From: an uncultured Prochlorococcus sp.
Lineage (GTDB): Bacteria; Cyanobacteriota; Cyanobacteriia; PCC-6307; Cyanobiaceae
DNA: 58,123 bases
Reading direction: 5' to 3'
Assembly: GCA_902625845.1 (NCBI GenBank)
Contig: CACOCT010000005.1
Span: 1-58,123 of the forward strand
How positions within the stretch are numbered: the first letter of the stretch is position 1; each line of letters begins with the position of its first letter. The translations under genes and the position numbers were made by a program. Below, piece by piece: positions 1 to 6,362 of this stretch. The notes beneath the pieces were generated by a model that saw only the letters and a program-made list of their open reading frames with translations, did no database searches and was not told the origin of the DNA.

Positions 1-319
1 TCTATTTAACTTTTTTATTATTTGTTTTATAAATTGGTCTATCTACTTTTTTAATTTGCAAGGGATAGATATTTTCATAAATAAATATATTTCTAATAAC
101 AATTATTATGAATTTAAGAATCTTAATATCTTAAATATTTTTTATTTAATTATCTTTGAATTATTTTACTATTTATGGTCTTTCATAACTTATAAAAAAA
201 ATCTTAGTGATTGGTCTATTCCTTATCCAAAACGTGAAGATCTTATACCTATCTCAGAAATTACTATATTTTATTTGGGTGTGTTGATTTATTATCATAT
301 TTTTAATCGTATTAGTTAA
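1..319 (+). CDS. 3' end of an unrecognised membrane protein (5' truncated by window edge)
   Basis: The frame is open from the left edge (first full codon at base 2) to a TAA at 317-319, so about 105 C-terminal residues are visible and the gene begins outside the window. A TTG at 56 could be read as a start, but the open upstream frame makes it an internal codon. The visible part has two or three hydrophobic stretches rich in Ile, Phe and Tyr, separated by a short polar segment containing DWSIPYPKRED, which suggests a membrane-spanning C-terminus. It converges on the peroxiredoxin gene with a 13-base gap. I do not recognise the family and give no function. Confidence 0.6.
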   Translation, partial: LFNFFIICFINWSIYFFNLQGIDIFINKYISNNNYYEFKNLNILNIFYLIIFELFYYLWSFITYKKNLSDWSIPYPKREDLIPISEITIFYLGVLIYYHIFNRIS

Positions 320-332
320 TAAACTAGATTAA

Positions 333-929
333 CTATAATGCAGAAAAATACTCTTTACTTCCCTTTGGATCCTCTAACATGGTTTTCTCTCCGGGAGTCC
401 AATTCGCTGGACAAACTTCATCAGGATTATTAGCTACATATTGGTAGCCTTGTAATATTCTTAGGGTCTCATCTACATTTCTACCCACAGGTGCTTTATT
501 AACTGTTGTATGCATTACTACGCCTTCAGGATTAATAAGAAATAAGCCTCTATCAGCTTCTCCATCATCATTTAATACATTATAAGCTTGTGCTATTTCT
601 CTTTTTAGATCGGATACTAGTGGATAATTAATATCTCCAATTCCTCCTTCATTTCTAGGGGTTTGTATCCATGCTAAGTGGCAATGCTTACTATCTACAG
701 AAACTCCTAAAATTTCAGTATTAATAGAAGAGAAATCTGAATATCTATCACTAAATGCTGTAATCTCAGTAGGACAAACAAATGTAAAATCTAATGGATA
801 AAAAAATAAAACAACCCATTTCCCACGAAGACCTGATAATGTAATATCTTTAAATTCTTGATCATAAACAGCTGTAGCTGTAAAATCTGGAGCTTCCTGA
901 CCTACTCTTAAACTTCCATTAGATGTCAT
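333..929 (-). CDS. 2-Cys peroxiredoxin (AhpC/Prx1 type)
   Basis: This is a thiol peroxidase of 198 residues that reduces hydrogen peroxide and organic peroxides, with thioredoxin as the likely electron donor in cyanobacteria. The peroxidatic cysteine is C52 in FVCPTE and the resolving cysteine is C173 in EVCPANW. The GGIGD insertion and the C-terminal YF (KEYFSAL) are the paired features of eukaryotic-like 'sensitive' Prx enzymes that can be over-oxidised. Length and motifs are full and normal for the family. The ATG start follows a 1.1-kb gene-poor stretch to its right, so it is probably transcribed alone. Such enzymes protect the photosynthetic cytosol from peroxide. Confidence 0.95.
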   Translation of the reverse strand: MTSNGSLRVGQEAPDFTATAVYDQEFKDITLSGLRGKWVVLFFYPLDFTFVCPTEITAFSDRYSDFSSINTEILGVSVDSKHCHLAWIQTPRNEGGIGDINYPLVSDLKREIAQAYNVLNDDGEADRGLFLINPEGVVMHTTVNKAPVGRNVDETLRILQGYQYVANNPDEVCPANWTPGEKTMLEDPKGSKEYFSAL

Positions 930-1034
930 AGTTTTTTATGTCCTAAATAAATAATGTTCTGTAGTAATAAACCACAGATTTTATTATAATTTTAAAATTA
1001 TTCAATTAGCAAGTTATTTATCAGATTTATTTCT

Positions 1035-1151
1035 ATGAAATGGCATCAATCATTCACAAAAAAATTTACTATTATGAATTACTCCAAATTGCTGAGAAAC
1101 TTAAAGAAAGAATTGGTTAAATATCCTATTAAGAGAGAGAAAGATAAGTAA
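1035..1151 (+). CDS. tiny ORF, 38 aa, unrecognised
   Basis: ATG at 1035, TAA at 1149-1151. The product is basic and Lys-rich (begins MKWHQSFTKK, ends IKREKDK), with no membrane segment. It lies between the peroxiredoxin promoter side and the next leftward small gene. No ribosome binding site is apparent. In DNA this AT-rich a 38-codon ORF can occur by chance; the Trp/His/Gln content is the only thing that favours coding. Confidence 0.28.
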   Translation: MKWHQSFTKKFTIMNYSKLLRNLKKELVKYPIKREKDK

Positions 1152-1319
1152 CTTTTTTTAAATCAATAGATTGTTTTTATAGTTGAGATGTATCATCTTT
1201 TTGTATTTTTAAAAGTATTTTTTAATGCATTAAAGCTACTTTAGATTCTGTCTAGAGGTTTCAAAATATGAATTAGAATTTATAAATATAGTAGAAAATT
1301 GATTAATAATTATTTAAAA

Positions 1320-1541
1320 TTAATTTATTTTCTTTTTAATAGATCTGCAAAAATTTTCAAGTCTTTCAGTTCTAGTAAGATCGGGTAATGTCCAGATTTC
1401 TTGGTTACCATTAAATGAATCATCGATCCATTCTTTCAATTCATTTTTGATAGAAAGAAGTTCACTATTGTCAGAAAGATTGGATTTATTAGAATAAAAC
1501 TTTTTAATTACTTGTAAGTTTTGTTTTGTAATTTCTCTCAT
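1320..1541 (-). CDS. hypothetical protein, 73 aa
   Basis: ATG start, 73 residues, soluble and charged. The N-terminal half is Lys/Asn/Ser-rich and the C-terminal half holds the more protein-like segment EIWTLPDLTRTERLENFCRS. No membrane segment, signal peptide or known domain is recognised. It is the longest ORF between the peroxiredoxin gene and the RHH regulator, and it stands alone on its strand apart from the 56-aa membrane protein just upstream (61-base gap). Probably a lineage-specific small protein. Confidence 0.6.
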   Translation of the reverse strand: MREITKQNLQVIKKFYSNKSNLSDNSELLSIKNELKEWIDDSFNGNQEIWTLPDLTRTERLENFCRSIKKKIN

Positions 1542-1602
1542 TCTTCACTTTTATTTAATAATAATCTAACATTTAGCGCGAAAAATTTTTATATGTCTAA
1601 TC

Positions 1603-1773
1603 TCAAGTGTTTTGAACTACATGAAAAAGTCCAAATGAGTAGCCTCCGATTAAAATCCAACCTAGGATGCTGGATATTATAGTAGATCTCCTATTATGTC
1701 GCCTAAGAGCATTTTCAATCATTTCTTGAGCAACTTCTTTTGAAACAAATTTCTCTTCGTTTTGATTTTTCAT
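1603..1773 (-). CDS. small single-span membrane protein, 56 aa
   Basis: ATG at 1773, TGA at 1603-1605. Residues 1-30 are polar and charged (MKNQNEEKFVSKEVAQEM, then NALRRHNRRS). Residues about 31-53 form one clear transmembrane helix (IISSILGWILIGGYSFGLF) followed by a short tail. The basic RRHNRR just before the helix predicts the N-terminus in the cytoplasm. The polar head plus single Gly-rich span resembles many tiny picocyanobacterial membrane proteins, but no family is assigned. The composition is far from random for AT-rich DNA, which supports coding. Confidence 0.62.
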   Translation of the reverse strand: MKNQNEEKFVSKEVAQEMIENALRRHNRRSTIISSILGWILIGGYSFGLFHVVQNT

Positions 1774-1940
1774 TTTATTCAAATATGTTACATAATATTA
1801 AGAGATTATTTTAAATTCTGAGACTAATTAAGTTAAAAGGCTTTTCAAACTTAAGAAAACTTTTTTATAAAATATAAAGAATATAATATTGTTGTAAATT
1901 ACTTTATATATTTAAAATGAACATTTTTATTTTAAATTGA

Positions 1941-2105
1941 ATGGATATCAATAAGAATATTGAAATATTAAATAATTTTTTTATTATAAGAAGGTTTACA
2001 AAAAATCAAAGAATAGAGGTCGCGAATATAGCTAGAGTATCTAAAAATCTTGAAGAATTAAAAGATAATTTAAAATGGGACTATAAGTACAGGAATATAA
2101 AATAA
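1941..2105 (+). CDS. hypothetical protein, 54 aa
   Basis: ATG at 1941, TAA at 2103-2105. The predicted product is soluble, mainly helical and mixed-charge (begins MDINKNIEIL, ends KWDYKYRNIK). No domain is recognised. It is the first of a run of small rightward ORFs (1941-2637) and is followed after 11 bases by the 17-aa ORF that leads into the next one. No strong ribosome binding site is visible. Confidence 0.45.
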   Translation: MDINKNIEILNNFFIIRRFTKNQRIEVANIARVSKNLEELKDNLKWDYKYRNIK

Positions 2106-2116
2106 AGCTTAAGGAT

Positions 2117-2170
2117 ATGAAGTGTCTATATGATTTGAATAAAATTATAGAAGTTATAATTAAGAAGTGA
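2117..2170 (+). CDS. 17-aa ORF overlapping the next ORF by GTGA
   Basis: AAGGAT precedes the ATG at 2117, a better ribosome binding site than most in this region. The frame runs MKCLYDLNKIIEVIIKK and stops at TGA 2168-2170. That TGA overlaps the GTG at 2167 in the classic 4-base stop/start overlap. Two readings are possible: a leader peptide translationally coupled to the downstream ORF, or the N-terminus of one roughly 68-aa protein broken by a 1-base indel. Confidence 0.3.
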   Translation: MKCLYDLNKIIEVIIKK

Positions 2171-2325
2171 ATTTAAACAATAAAAAAGATTTCAAGGACT
2201 TTGAAAAAATTCATAACAGAAAGATTGAGTGTTCTATAAATAAAGCTAGCAATGAAATTATGTTGCATAGGATAAGTGGAGGAAAAGATATAGAATTTCC
2301 TTTTAGCTCTTTAAACAAAGAATAA
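2167..2325 (+). CDS. hypothetical protein, 52 aa, GTG start
   Basis: GTG at 2167, TAA at 2323-2325. An in-frame TAA at 2161-2163 lies just upstream, so the frame cannot extend further. The product is soluble and charged (begins MNLNNKKDFKDFEKIHNRK, ends EFPFSSLNKE). Its start overlaps the stop of the 17-aa ORF as GTGA, which is the usual arrangement for translational coupling. No family recognised. Confidence 0.42.
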   Translation: MNLNNKKDFKDFEKIHNRKIECSINKASNEIMLHRISGGKDIEFPFSSLNKE

Positions 2326-2466
2326 ATACATATCATTTTATTCATAATTAGTCGGAATTCTTCGAATTATTAAGTGTCTTATTAAGCAAACTTTAAAATT
2401 CTATTAAATTCATCGGATTTCACCAGAATTCATTTATTTTATTAAATAATTTAATAGTATGAGTCT

Positions 2467-2637
2467 ATGAGTGGAGATAATTTGCACGGTAAACAACCTA
2501 TAAAATTTTATTCTGAAGAATTAACCATAACTAAATTACTTTTAATTAAAAAACATTTTAATTTTAAATATGAAGGTAAATCTCCAACAAATTCTGAACA
2601 AAAATATTTTGAATTAAAAAAACTACTTACTGACTAG
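2467..2637 (+). CDS. hypothetical protein, 56 aa
   Basis: ATG at 2467, TAG at 2635-2637. The sequence has a normal soluble-protein composition with His, Gln and Tyr (begins MSGDNLHGKQPIKFYSEEL). The middle and end could form helices (KLLLIKKHFNF and SEQKYFELKKLL). It looks like a small nucleic-acid- or protein-binding fold, but nothing identifies it. It converges on the leftward 50-aa membrane protein with a 15-base gap. Confidence 0.55.
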   Translation: MSGDNLHGKQPIKFYSEELTITKLLLIKKHFNFKYEGKSPTNSEQKYFELKKLLTD

Positions 2638-2652
2638 GAATTATTATCTAAA

Positions 2653-2805
2653 TTAATTATTTTCATTAAAAATATTTGTTATTTTTAATCTTTTTAAAAC
2701 GTTCTCCTCTTCCCAAATTAAACCTATCTCATCTTTTCTTGCTGGCTTGGCTTCGTAAGCTAATAACCAAAGTAGAAACGCAAATGGTAGTGCTATTAAT
2801 TCCAT
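2653..2805 (-). CDS. small N-terminal-anchored membrane protein, 50 aa
   Basis: ATG at 2805, TAA at 2653-2655. Residues 1-17 form a short hydrophobic anchor (MELIALPFAFLLWLLAY). A charged cytoplasm-like tail follows (EAKPARKDEIGLIWEEENV) and then a basic end. It is transcribed divergently from the RHH regulator. The nearer palindromic operator (2832-2844) lies only 26 bases from its start codon, so it is the most likely second target of that regulator. No family is recognised. Confidence 0.6.
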   Translation of the reverse strand: MELIALPFAFLLWLLAYEAKPARKDEIGLIWEEENVLKRLKITNIFNENN

Positions 2806-2814
2806 GCTATTCAA

Positions 2815-2866
2815 TTGACATAAATCTAATATAGTGCAACACTATAAATATGCAAGTGTTACACTA
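2815..2866 (+). promoter_or_regulatory. promoter region with two palindromic operator sites for the RHH regulator
   Basis: Two 13-bp near-palindromes, TAGTGCAACACTA (2832-2844) and AAGTGTTACACTA (2854-2866), match at 10 of 13 positions and have centres 22 bp apart, about two helical turns. A TATAAA at 2843-2848 lies in and just beyond the first site, and TTGACA is at 2815-2820; the 22-base gap between these two boxes is longer than the usual 17, so only the -10 is trusted. Paired sites on one face of the helix are what cooperative RHH dimers bind. The layout predicts autorepression and probable control of the divergent 50-aa gene. Confidence 0.6.
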
Positions 2867-2878
2867 TTATTTATATTT

Positions 2879-3157
2879 ATGCCTTCCCAGAGAAAGAGAA
2901 TAGGCTTTCTACCTACAGCTGAAGTACAAGAAATTATAAATAAAATATGTGACTCAGAGAATATAAGTCAGTCAAAAGTTACAGGCATATTAGTTAAAGA
3001 AGCTATAAAAGCGAGATTTATGAATGGTAATTCTTTAGATATAAACGAAGTAAGTAAAAATTCTAATGATAATGAATTTAATTTAGTTAAGGAATTTCTT
3101 GAATATAAAAGATTCAAAATTATGCTTAAGAAAGCAATTTCTGAAGAGATCAGATAG
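2879..3157 (+). CDS. ribbon-helix-helix (CopG/Arc-like) DNA-binding protein, 92 aa
   Basis: Starts at the ATG at 2879. An upstream GTG at 2834 would add 15 residues, but it lies inside the first operator palindrome and would encode a spurious hydrophobic leader. Residues 7-12 (RIGFLP) fit the DNA-contacting strand. Residues about 13-26 and 29-45 (AEVQEIINKICDSEN, SQSKVTGILVKEAIKARF) fit the two helices of the RHH fold, with the Gly in the expected turn. The C-terminal half is charged and may oligomerise or bind a partner. RHH proteins usually repress their own promoter and are often antitoxins. No obvious toxin ORF follows; the nearest partner is the divergent 50-aa membrane protein. Confidence 0.72.
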   Translation: MPSQRKRIGFLPTAEVQEIINKICDSENISQSKVTGILVKEAIKARFMNGNSLDINEVSKNSNDNEFNLVKEFLEYKRFKIMLKKAISEEIR

Positions 3158-3158
3158 T

Positions 3159-3200
3159 GTCACATAAATAGATCATTCACTTATTAGTGTGACCCTTTTA
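3159..3200 (+). terminator. hairpin after the RHH gene, possible terminator
   Basis: GTCACA (3159-3164) pairs with TGTGAC (3188-3193). The stem extends inward through TAAATA against TTATTAG with one mismatch, leaving a loop of about 9 bases, and CCTTTTA follows. It lies 1 base after the RHH stop codon. The T run is short, so termination is plausible rather than certain. The two arms also carry TAGTGT half-sites like those of the upstream operators, so the element may instead, or also, bind the regulator. Confidence 0.4.
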
Positions 3201-3556
3201 TATCTTTATTAAATTAATTATGTGTGAGCATGCAAAAGAATTAAAGCCTTAAGTACTTTTGGTTATCACATAACTAACTCTGTTATTAAGTAAGATAAAT
3301 GTATAAATTCGATGTGCTCATATATACTTTTTGATATTTTATTAAGATAATTTATTGGCAATTTTATAAAAATAGATTTATATGAAAATAGTTATCTCAC
3401 TATTATGAAATTTTCCTTAGATAGTTTCCTCTGTTGGTTATTAATACGTTCTGCAGAGACATATTATGGAGACTCTTTGAAAGACGTAGGTTTGAAAGAT
3501 AAATAAACGGATAATATATTAATTCTAATAATAAATAATAATATTATTAAATTAAA
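3201..3556. other. gene-poor interval between the RHH gene and tRNA-Met
   Basis: No gene can be supported here apart from a weak 33-codon ORF (3405-3506). TGAGCA near 3226 and TGCTCA near 3316 could pair at long range across roughly 85 bases, but no compact stable hairpin or T-run terminator is evident. The stretch lies on the 3' side of tRNA-Met, the side at which tRNA-targeted elements insert. I saw no repeat of the tRNA 3' end in it. Confidence 0.4.
3405..3506 (+). CDS. tiny ORF, 33 aa, unrecognised
   Basis: ATG at 3405, TAA at 3504-3506. The product is MKFSLDSFLCWLLIRSAETY followed by a Gly/Asp/Lys-rich tail. Cys, Trp and Arg content is higher than chance AT-rich translation usually gives, which slightly favours coding. 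No ribosome binding site or known family is visible. Confidence 0.3.
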   Translation: MKFSLDSFLCWLLIRSAETYYGDSLKDVGLKDK

Positions 3557-3630
<74 letters not shown>

Positions 3631-3658
3631 CTACTTATAATATAAATCATTGACAGTA

Positions 3659-4141
3659 TTATTTATGAGATATTTTATTTAATTGTTTATGTGCCTCATA
3701 CAAAGCTATACCACATGCTACTGAAAGATTTAAACTTCTTACGCCAATATTGTTATTTAACTCTGAAGCTTTATTAGGCATATATATAGATACTAGTGCT
3801 TCGCTTTTATCAATTATTTGATTTGGGAGTCCATTATCCTCTCTCCCAAACAAGAGAATGTCGTTCTTTAAAAATTTGAAATCACGAAGGTAGATGCCAT
3901 TTTTTTTACTAAATGATATAATTCTATTTTCTTTTTTTGCTTTTTTAAATAAATTAAAATTTGGATAATTAACAATTTTCATTAAATGCCAGTAATCCAA
4001 ACCTGCTCTTTTTAGATATTTATCATCTAACTTAAATCCAAAAGGCTCTATTAAATTTAGCGTTATGTCAAATGCTGCACATGTTCTTGCAATACATCCT
4101 GTGTTTTGAGGTATTCGTGGTTCAAATAAAGATATTTCCAA
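3659..4141 (-). CDS. trmL: tRNA (cytidine/uridine-34 2'-O)-methyltransferase TrmL
   Basis: A SPOUT-fold RNA methyltransferase of 160 residues, the usual size for TrmL/YibK. It uses S-adenosylmethionine to methylate the 2'-O of the wobble base in tRNA-Leu isoacceptors. The N-terminal PRIPQNTGCIARTCAA (substrate side), the central LLFGREDNGLP and the C-terminal NNNIGVRSLNLSVACGIALYE region form the trefoil knot and cofactor pocket. The start is TTG at 4141, 2 bases after the cobU stop, with no in-frame ATG available. It is the last protein gene of a leftward cluster (small membrane protein, cobU, trmL) that leads into tRNA-Met. Confidence 0.92.
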   Translation of the reverse strand: MEISLFEPRIPQNTGCIARTCAAFDITLNLIEPFGFKLDDKYLKRAGLDYWHLMKIVNYPNFNLFKKAKKENRIISFSKKNGIYLRDFKFLKNDILLFGREDNGLPNQIIDKSEALVSIYMPNKASELNNNIGVRSLNLSVACGIALYEAHKQLNKISHK

Positions 4142-4143
4142 TA

Positions 4144-4671
4144 TTATTTAGGTATATCAAAAAACATATTATCTAATCGTATAGCTTTACCATTTATAGT
4201 TAACCAATTTTCTTTAGAAATCTTTGTAATTTCCTTCAAACAAATTCCTAATCTATCAGTATAAAGGTTTCCGATTTCATATTCAGAAACTAATCCCCAC
4301 CCAGTTTGTTCTCCAACAATTATTATTTTGCTTTTATACGAAGCTAAGTAGTACAAAAAATTACGTAAGTAATTTTTCCATTCGGAATCTTTTTTTTTTA
4401 AGCTATGAACAATAAAACCTCCTAAAGAATCTATTAATAGCACACCTTTATCATTTTTAATAATTGGAATTAAGTTTTCAGTTTCAATTAATTTCCAGCT
4501 TTTAGGCCTTCTTGATTTATGTACTATAATTTTATCTTGCCATGATTTATCTTCATCATAACTTTCAGAGAGAGCAACATAGGTTACCAATTTTTCTTTG
4601 CTAGCTAAATATTCTGCAAATTCACTTTTGCCACTTTTTATACCACCACTCACAAGAATTATATAACTCAT
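4144..4671 (-). CDS. cobU: adenosylcobinamide kinase / guanylyltransferase CobU
   Basis: A bifunctional enzyme of the nucleotide-loop pathway of B12 synthesis. It phosphorylates adenosylcobinamide and then attaches GMP to give adenosylcobinamide-GDP. The P-loop is GGIKSGKSEFAE near the N-terminus. The guanylylation motif region (IVHKSRRPKSWKLIE, with the conserved HxxRR) and the later LLIDSLGGFIV and IVGEQTGWGLVSE follow the family order. Its 175 residues are full length. Together with cobN and metH in this window it indicates de novo corrinoid synthesis and use. Confidence 0.93.
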   Translation of the reverse strand: MSYIILVSGGIKSGKSEFAEYLASKEKLVTYVALSESYDEDKSWQDKIIVHKSRRPKSWKLIETENLIPIIKNDKGVLLIDSLGGFIVHSLKKKDSEWKNYLRNFLYYLASYKSKIIIVGEQTGWGLVSEYEIGNLYTDRLGICLKEITKISKENWLTINGKAIRLDNMFFDIPK

Positions 4672-4685
4672 AAAAATATGAATTT

Positions 4686-5003
4686 TTAATTTGTGCTAGA
4701 TCTGGAAAAATACCAAGTCGCTAAAGGTACAATTGAAGCGATTAATAAAAGAGCAATAACTATATAAGTCGCAGTAGATGAAGATTCCATATCAGTAGAT
4801 CTCATCACATTAAAATTTGGATCTACAACGGGATTGTCTATCGCTGATGGTTGACTTTTCTCGTAGTTAATAGTTTTTTGCTGTGATACTAAAAAATTAT
4901 CAAAAAGTAACGGAGAACTTATTGCGTAAGTCTGTATGGGAGTGACTGTTAAAAAAAATATTAAAGACATAACAGAGAATGTTTTATTAAGGAACTTTTT
5001 CAT
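4686..5003 (-). CDS. small secreted or membrane-anchored protein, about 105 aa, unrecognised
   Basis: The more likely start is the ATG at 5003, giving MKKFLNKTFSVMSLIFFLTV, a typical signal peptide with a cleavage-like site near TYAIS. An ATG at 5021 would add 6 residues before the positive region. A polar Asn/Ser/Pro-rich middle follows, and then one C-terminal transmembrane helix (TATYIVIALLLIASIVPLAT) with a short SRSSTN tail. The expected topology is therefore a thylakoid-lumen or periplasmic domain held by a C-terminal anchor. It sits 14 bases upstream of cobU and is divergent from the b6f assembly gene. Function unknown. Confidence 0.75.
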   Translation of the reverse strand: MKKFLNKTFSVMSLIFFLTVTPIQTYAISSPLLFDNFLVSQQKTINYEKSQPSAIDNPVVDPNFNVMRSTDMESSSTATYIVIALLLIASIVPLATWYFSRSSTN

Positions 5004-5112
5004 TTCATAAATTAAAACCATGTATATATTAAAACTATTATTGTAAGTTTTGTGGCAATTAAATTAAATAAAATGAATTTAATAGTCTAAATATTTTTCT
5101 TTAAAGGATTTA

Positions 5113-5739
5113 ATGAACTTTAACGGCAAAAATTTAATAATCATTGGATTAATTCTTTTTTCGTTGCAACTAATAAATTTTATTTCCATTAATCAAATAA
5201 GTCCTGAAATTGAAAGGGCTCAAGTATTAGCGGCAATATCTTCAATAATAATAATATTAATTGGTTTTTTGTTTCAAAGAATTTCTCCCATATCTGGAGA
5301 GAAAGTTGCCTTAAAGGGTGAAAATGGTTTTATTTATGATCAATCAATCCCTAAGGAATTACTTATTGAATTAGCTTGGGGTTCTGAAGCAGTTCTAACA
5401 TCGACAGCTTCAGCAACAATCTTAATAAATAACAAAGGGAAAAATATTCTTAAAAGAGGCATTATCTCTAAAAAGAATTTTATTCCTAAAGATATATGTT
5501 TGAGATGTTTGAAGGAAAGTAAGCTTATATCACTCGTAAATACAAAATTTTATCCAGGGAGCGAGGAATTTGATGATTTTTGTAAAGATATTCCATCGGT
5601 ATTAATAATACCTGTAAATAAACAATGTTTTATTTTAATTGGGGGTTGGTCTTCAAGATGTTTTACAAAATCAGATGAAAAATGGATAATAAATTGGTCA
5701 AAAAAACTTTTAGTACTTTTTGAAGAAAGTAATTTCTAG
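5113..5739 (+). CDS. cofactor assembly of complex C subunit B (CCB2/CCB4-like, DUF2930)
   Basis: A membrane protein of 208 residues needed in plastids and cyanobacteria for covalent attachment of heme c(i) to cytochrome b6. Residues 7-27 and 38-54 form a transmembrane hairpin. The soluble domain begins with the family hallmark RISPISGEKVALKGENGF and continues through LIELAWGSEAVLTSTASAT and a C-terminal FILIGGWSSRCF segment. The identification rests on the overall pattern of the plant CCB2/CCB4 family. It has its own divergent promoter region shared with the gene ending at 4686, and its 3' end overlaps lptC by 4 bases tail to tail. Confidence 0.82.
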   Translation: MNFNGKNLIIIGLILFSLQLINFISINQISPEIERAQVLAAISSIIIILIGFLFQRISPISGEKVALKGENGFIYDQSIPKELLIELAWGSEAVLTSTASATILINNKGKNILKRGIISKKNFIPKDICLRCLKESKLISLVNTKFYPGSEEFDDFCKDIPSVLIIPVNKQCFILIGGWSSRCFTKSDEKWIINWSKKLLVLFEESNF

Positions 5740-6362
5740 AAAACTAACTTAGTTTTAACTTTATCATTCTTTGATTCAAATAAAACATCCTTAGTTGAAA
5801 CATTATAGTATGCATTTTCTGAACTTATATTATATTTTCTTACTCCACTTTGATCTTTATAATTATATTTAATAGGATTATAAAACATAATAATATCGTC
5901 TTTATTATCAAACAAAGCCTTACTAGAACTTAAATTAATAGTATTATTTACCAGTGATACATTTCCCTCTAATATAAATTCAGATTTATCAATATCCCAA
6001 AATAAGTTATTAGATTTTATTATAGTTTTATTATTATTGAAATCATTAATCTCAACATTTCCTTTTAACTCTATAAATTTGTTATTGAGTAATTTTGCAC
6101 TATCAGAATTTACATTATACTTAACATTATCTTTATCAAAAAATTTTATATTAGTTTTATTTAATAAATAAGTTTGATCTATTTTATTAAAGACTGAATA
6201 TGGAGTATCTAACATATAAAGTTTACTTCCATTTTTAGAATAGTGATTTAAATTAAATTTTTCTATTATTAGAACTGATTTGTCAACTTTTTTTGGACTT
6301 ACATTACAACTAGAGAGGAAAAAGGAAGATAAAATGCAAAGCAAATAAAAGAATCTATTCAT
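5736..6362 (-). CDS. lptC: LptC-like LPS export lipoprotein
   Basis: 208 residues starting with a lipoprotein signal (hydrophobic run to the lipobox LSSC, with C19 as the lipidated residue). A long beta-rich region of repeated short strands follows, with phrases such as KFIELKGNVEIND and SEFILEGNVSLVN, the ladder typical of the LptA/LptC OstA-like fold. LptC anchors to the inner-membrane LptBFG transporter and passes lipopolysaccharide to LptA. Its ATG overlaps the metG stop by 8 bases, so the two are probably cotranscribed. Confidence 0.82.
   Translation of the reverse strand: MNRFFYLLCILSSFFLSSCNVSPKKVDKSVLIIEKFNLNHYSKNGSKLYMLDTPYSVFNKIDQTYLLNKTNIKFFDKDNVKYNVNSDSAKLLNNKFIELKGNVEINDFNNNKTIIKSNNLFWDIDKSEFILEGNVSLVNNTINLSSSKALFDNKDDIIMFYNPIKYNYKDQSGVRKYNISSENAYYNVSTKDVLFESKNDKVKTKLVF

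Noticed and set aside
2834-2878. GTG-started N-terminal extension of the RHH protein
   Set aside because: The extra 15 codons overlap the operator palindromes and encode a hydrophobic stretch unlike an RHH protein; the ATG at 2879 directly precedes the RHH fold.
930-3556. Attachment-site repeat of the tRNA-Met 3' end
   Set aside because: No second copy of the TCGAGCGTGACTTGAAC segment was found by eye on the island side.
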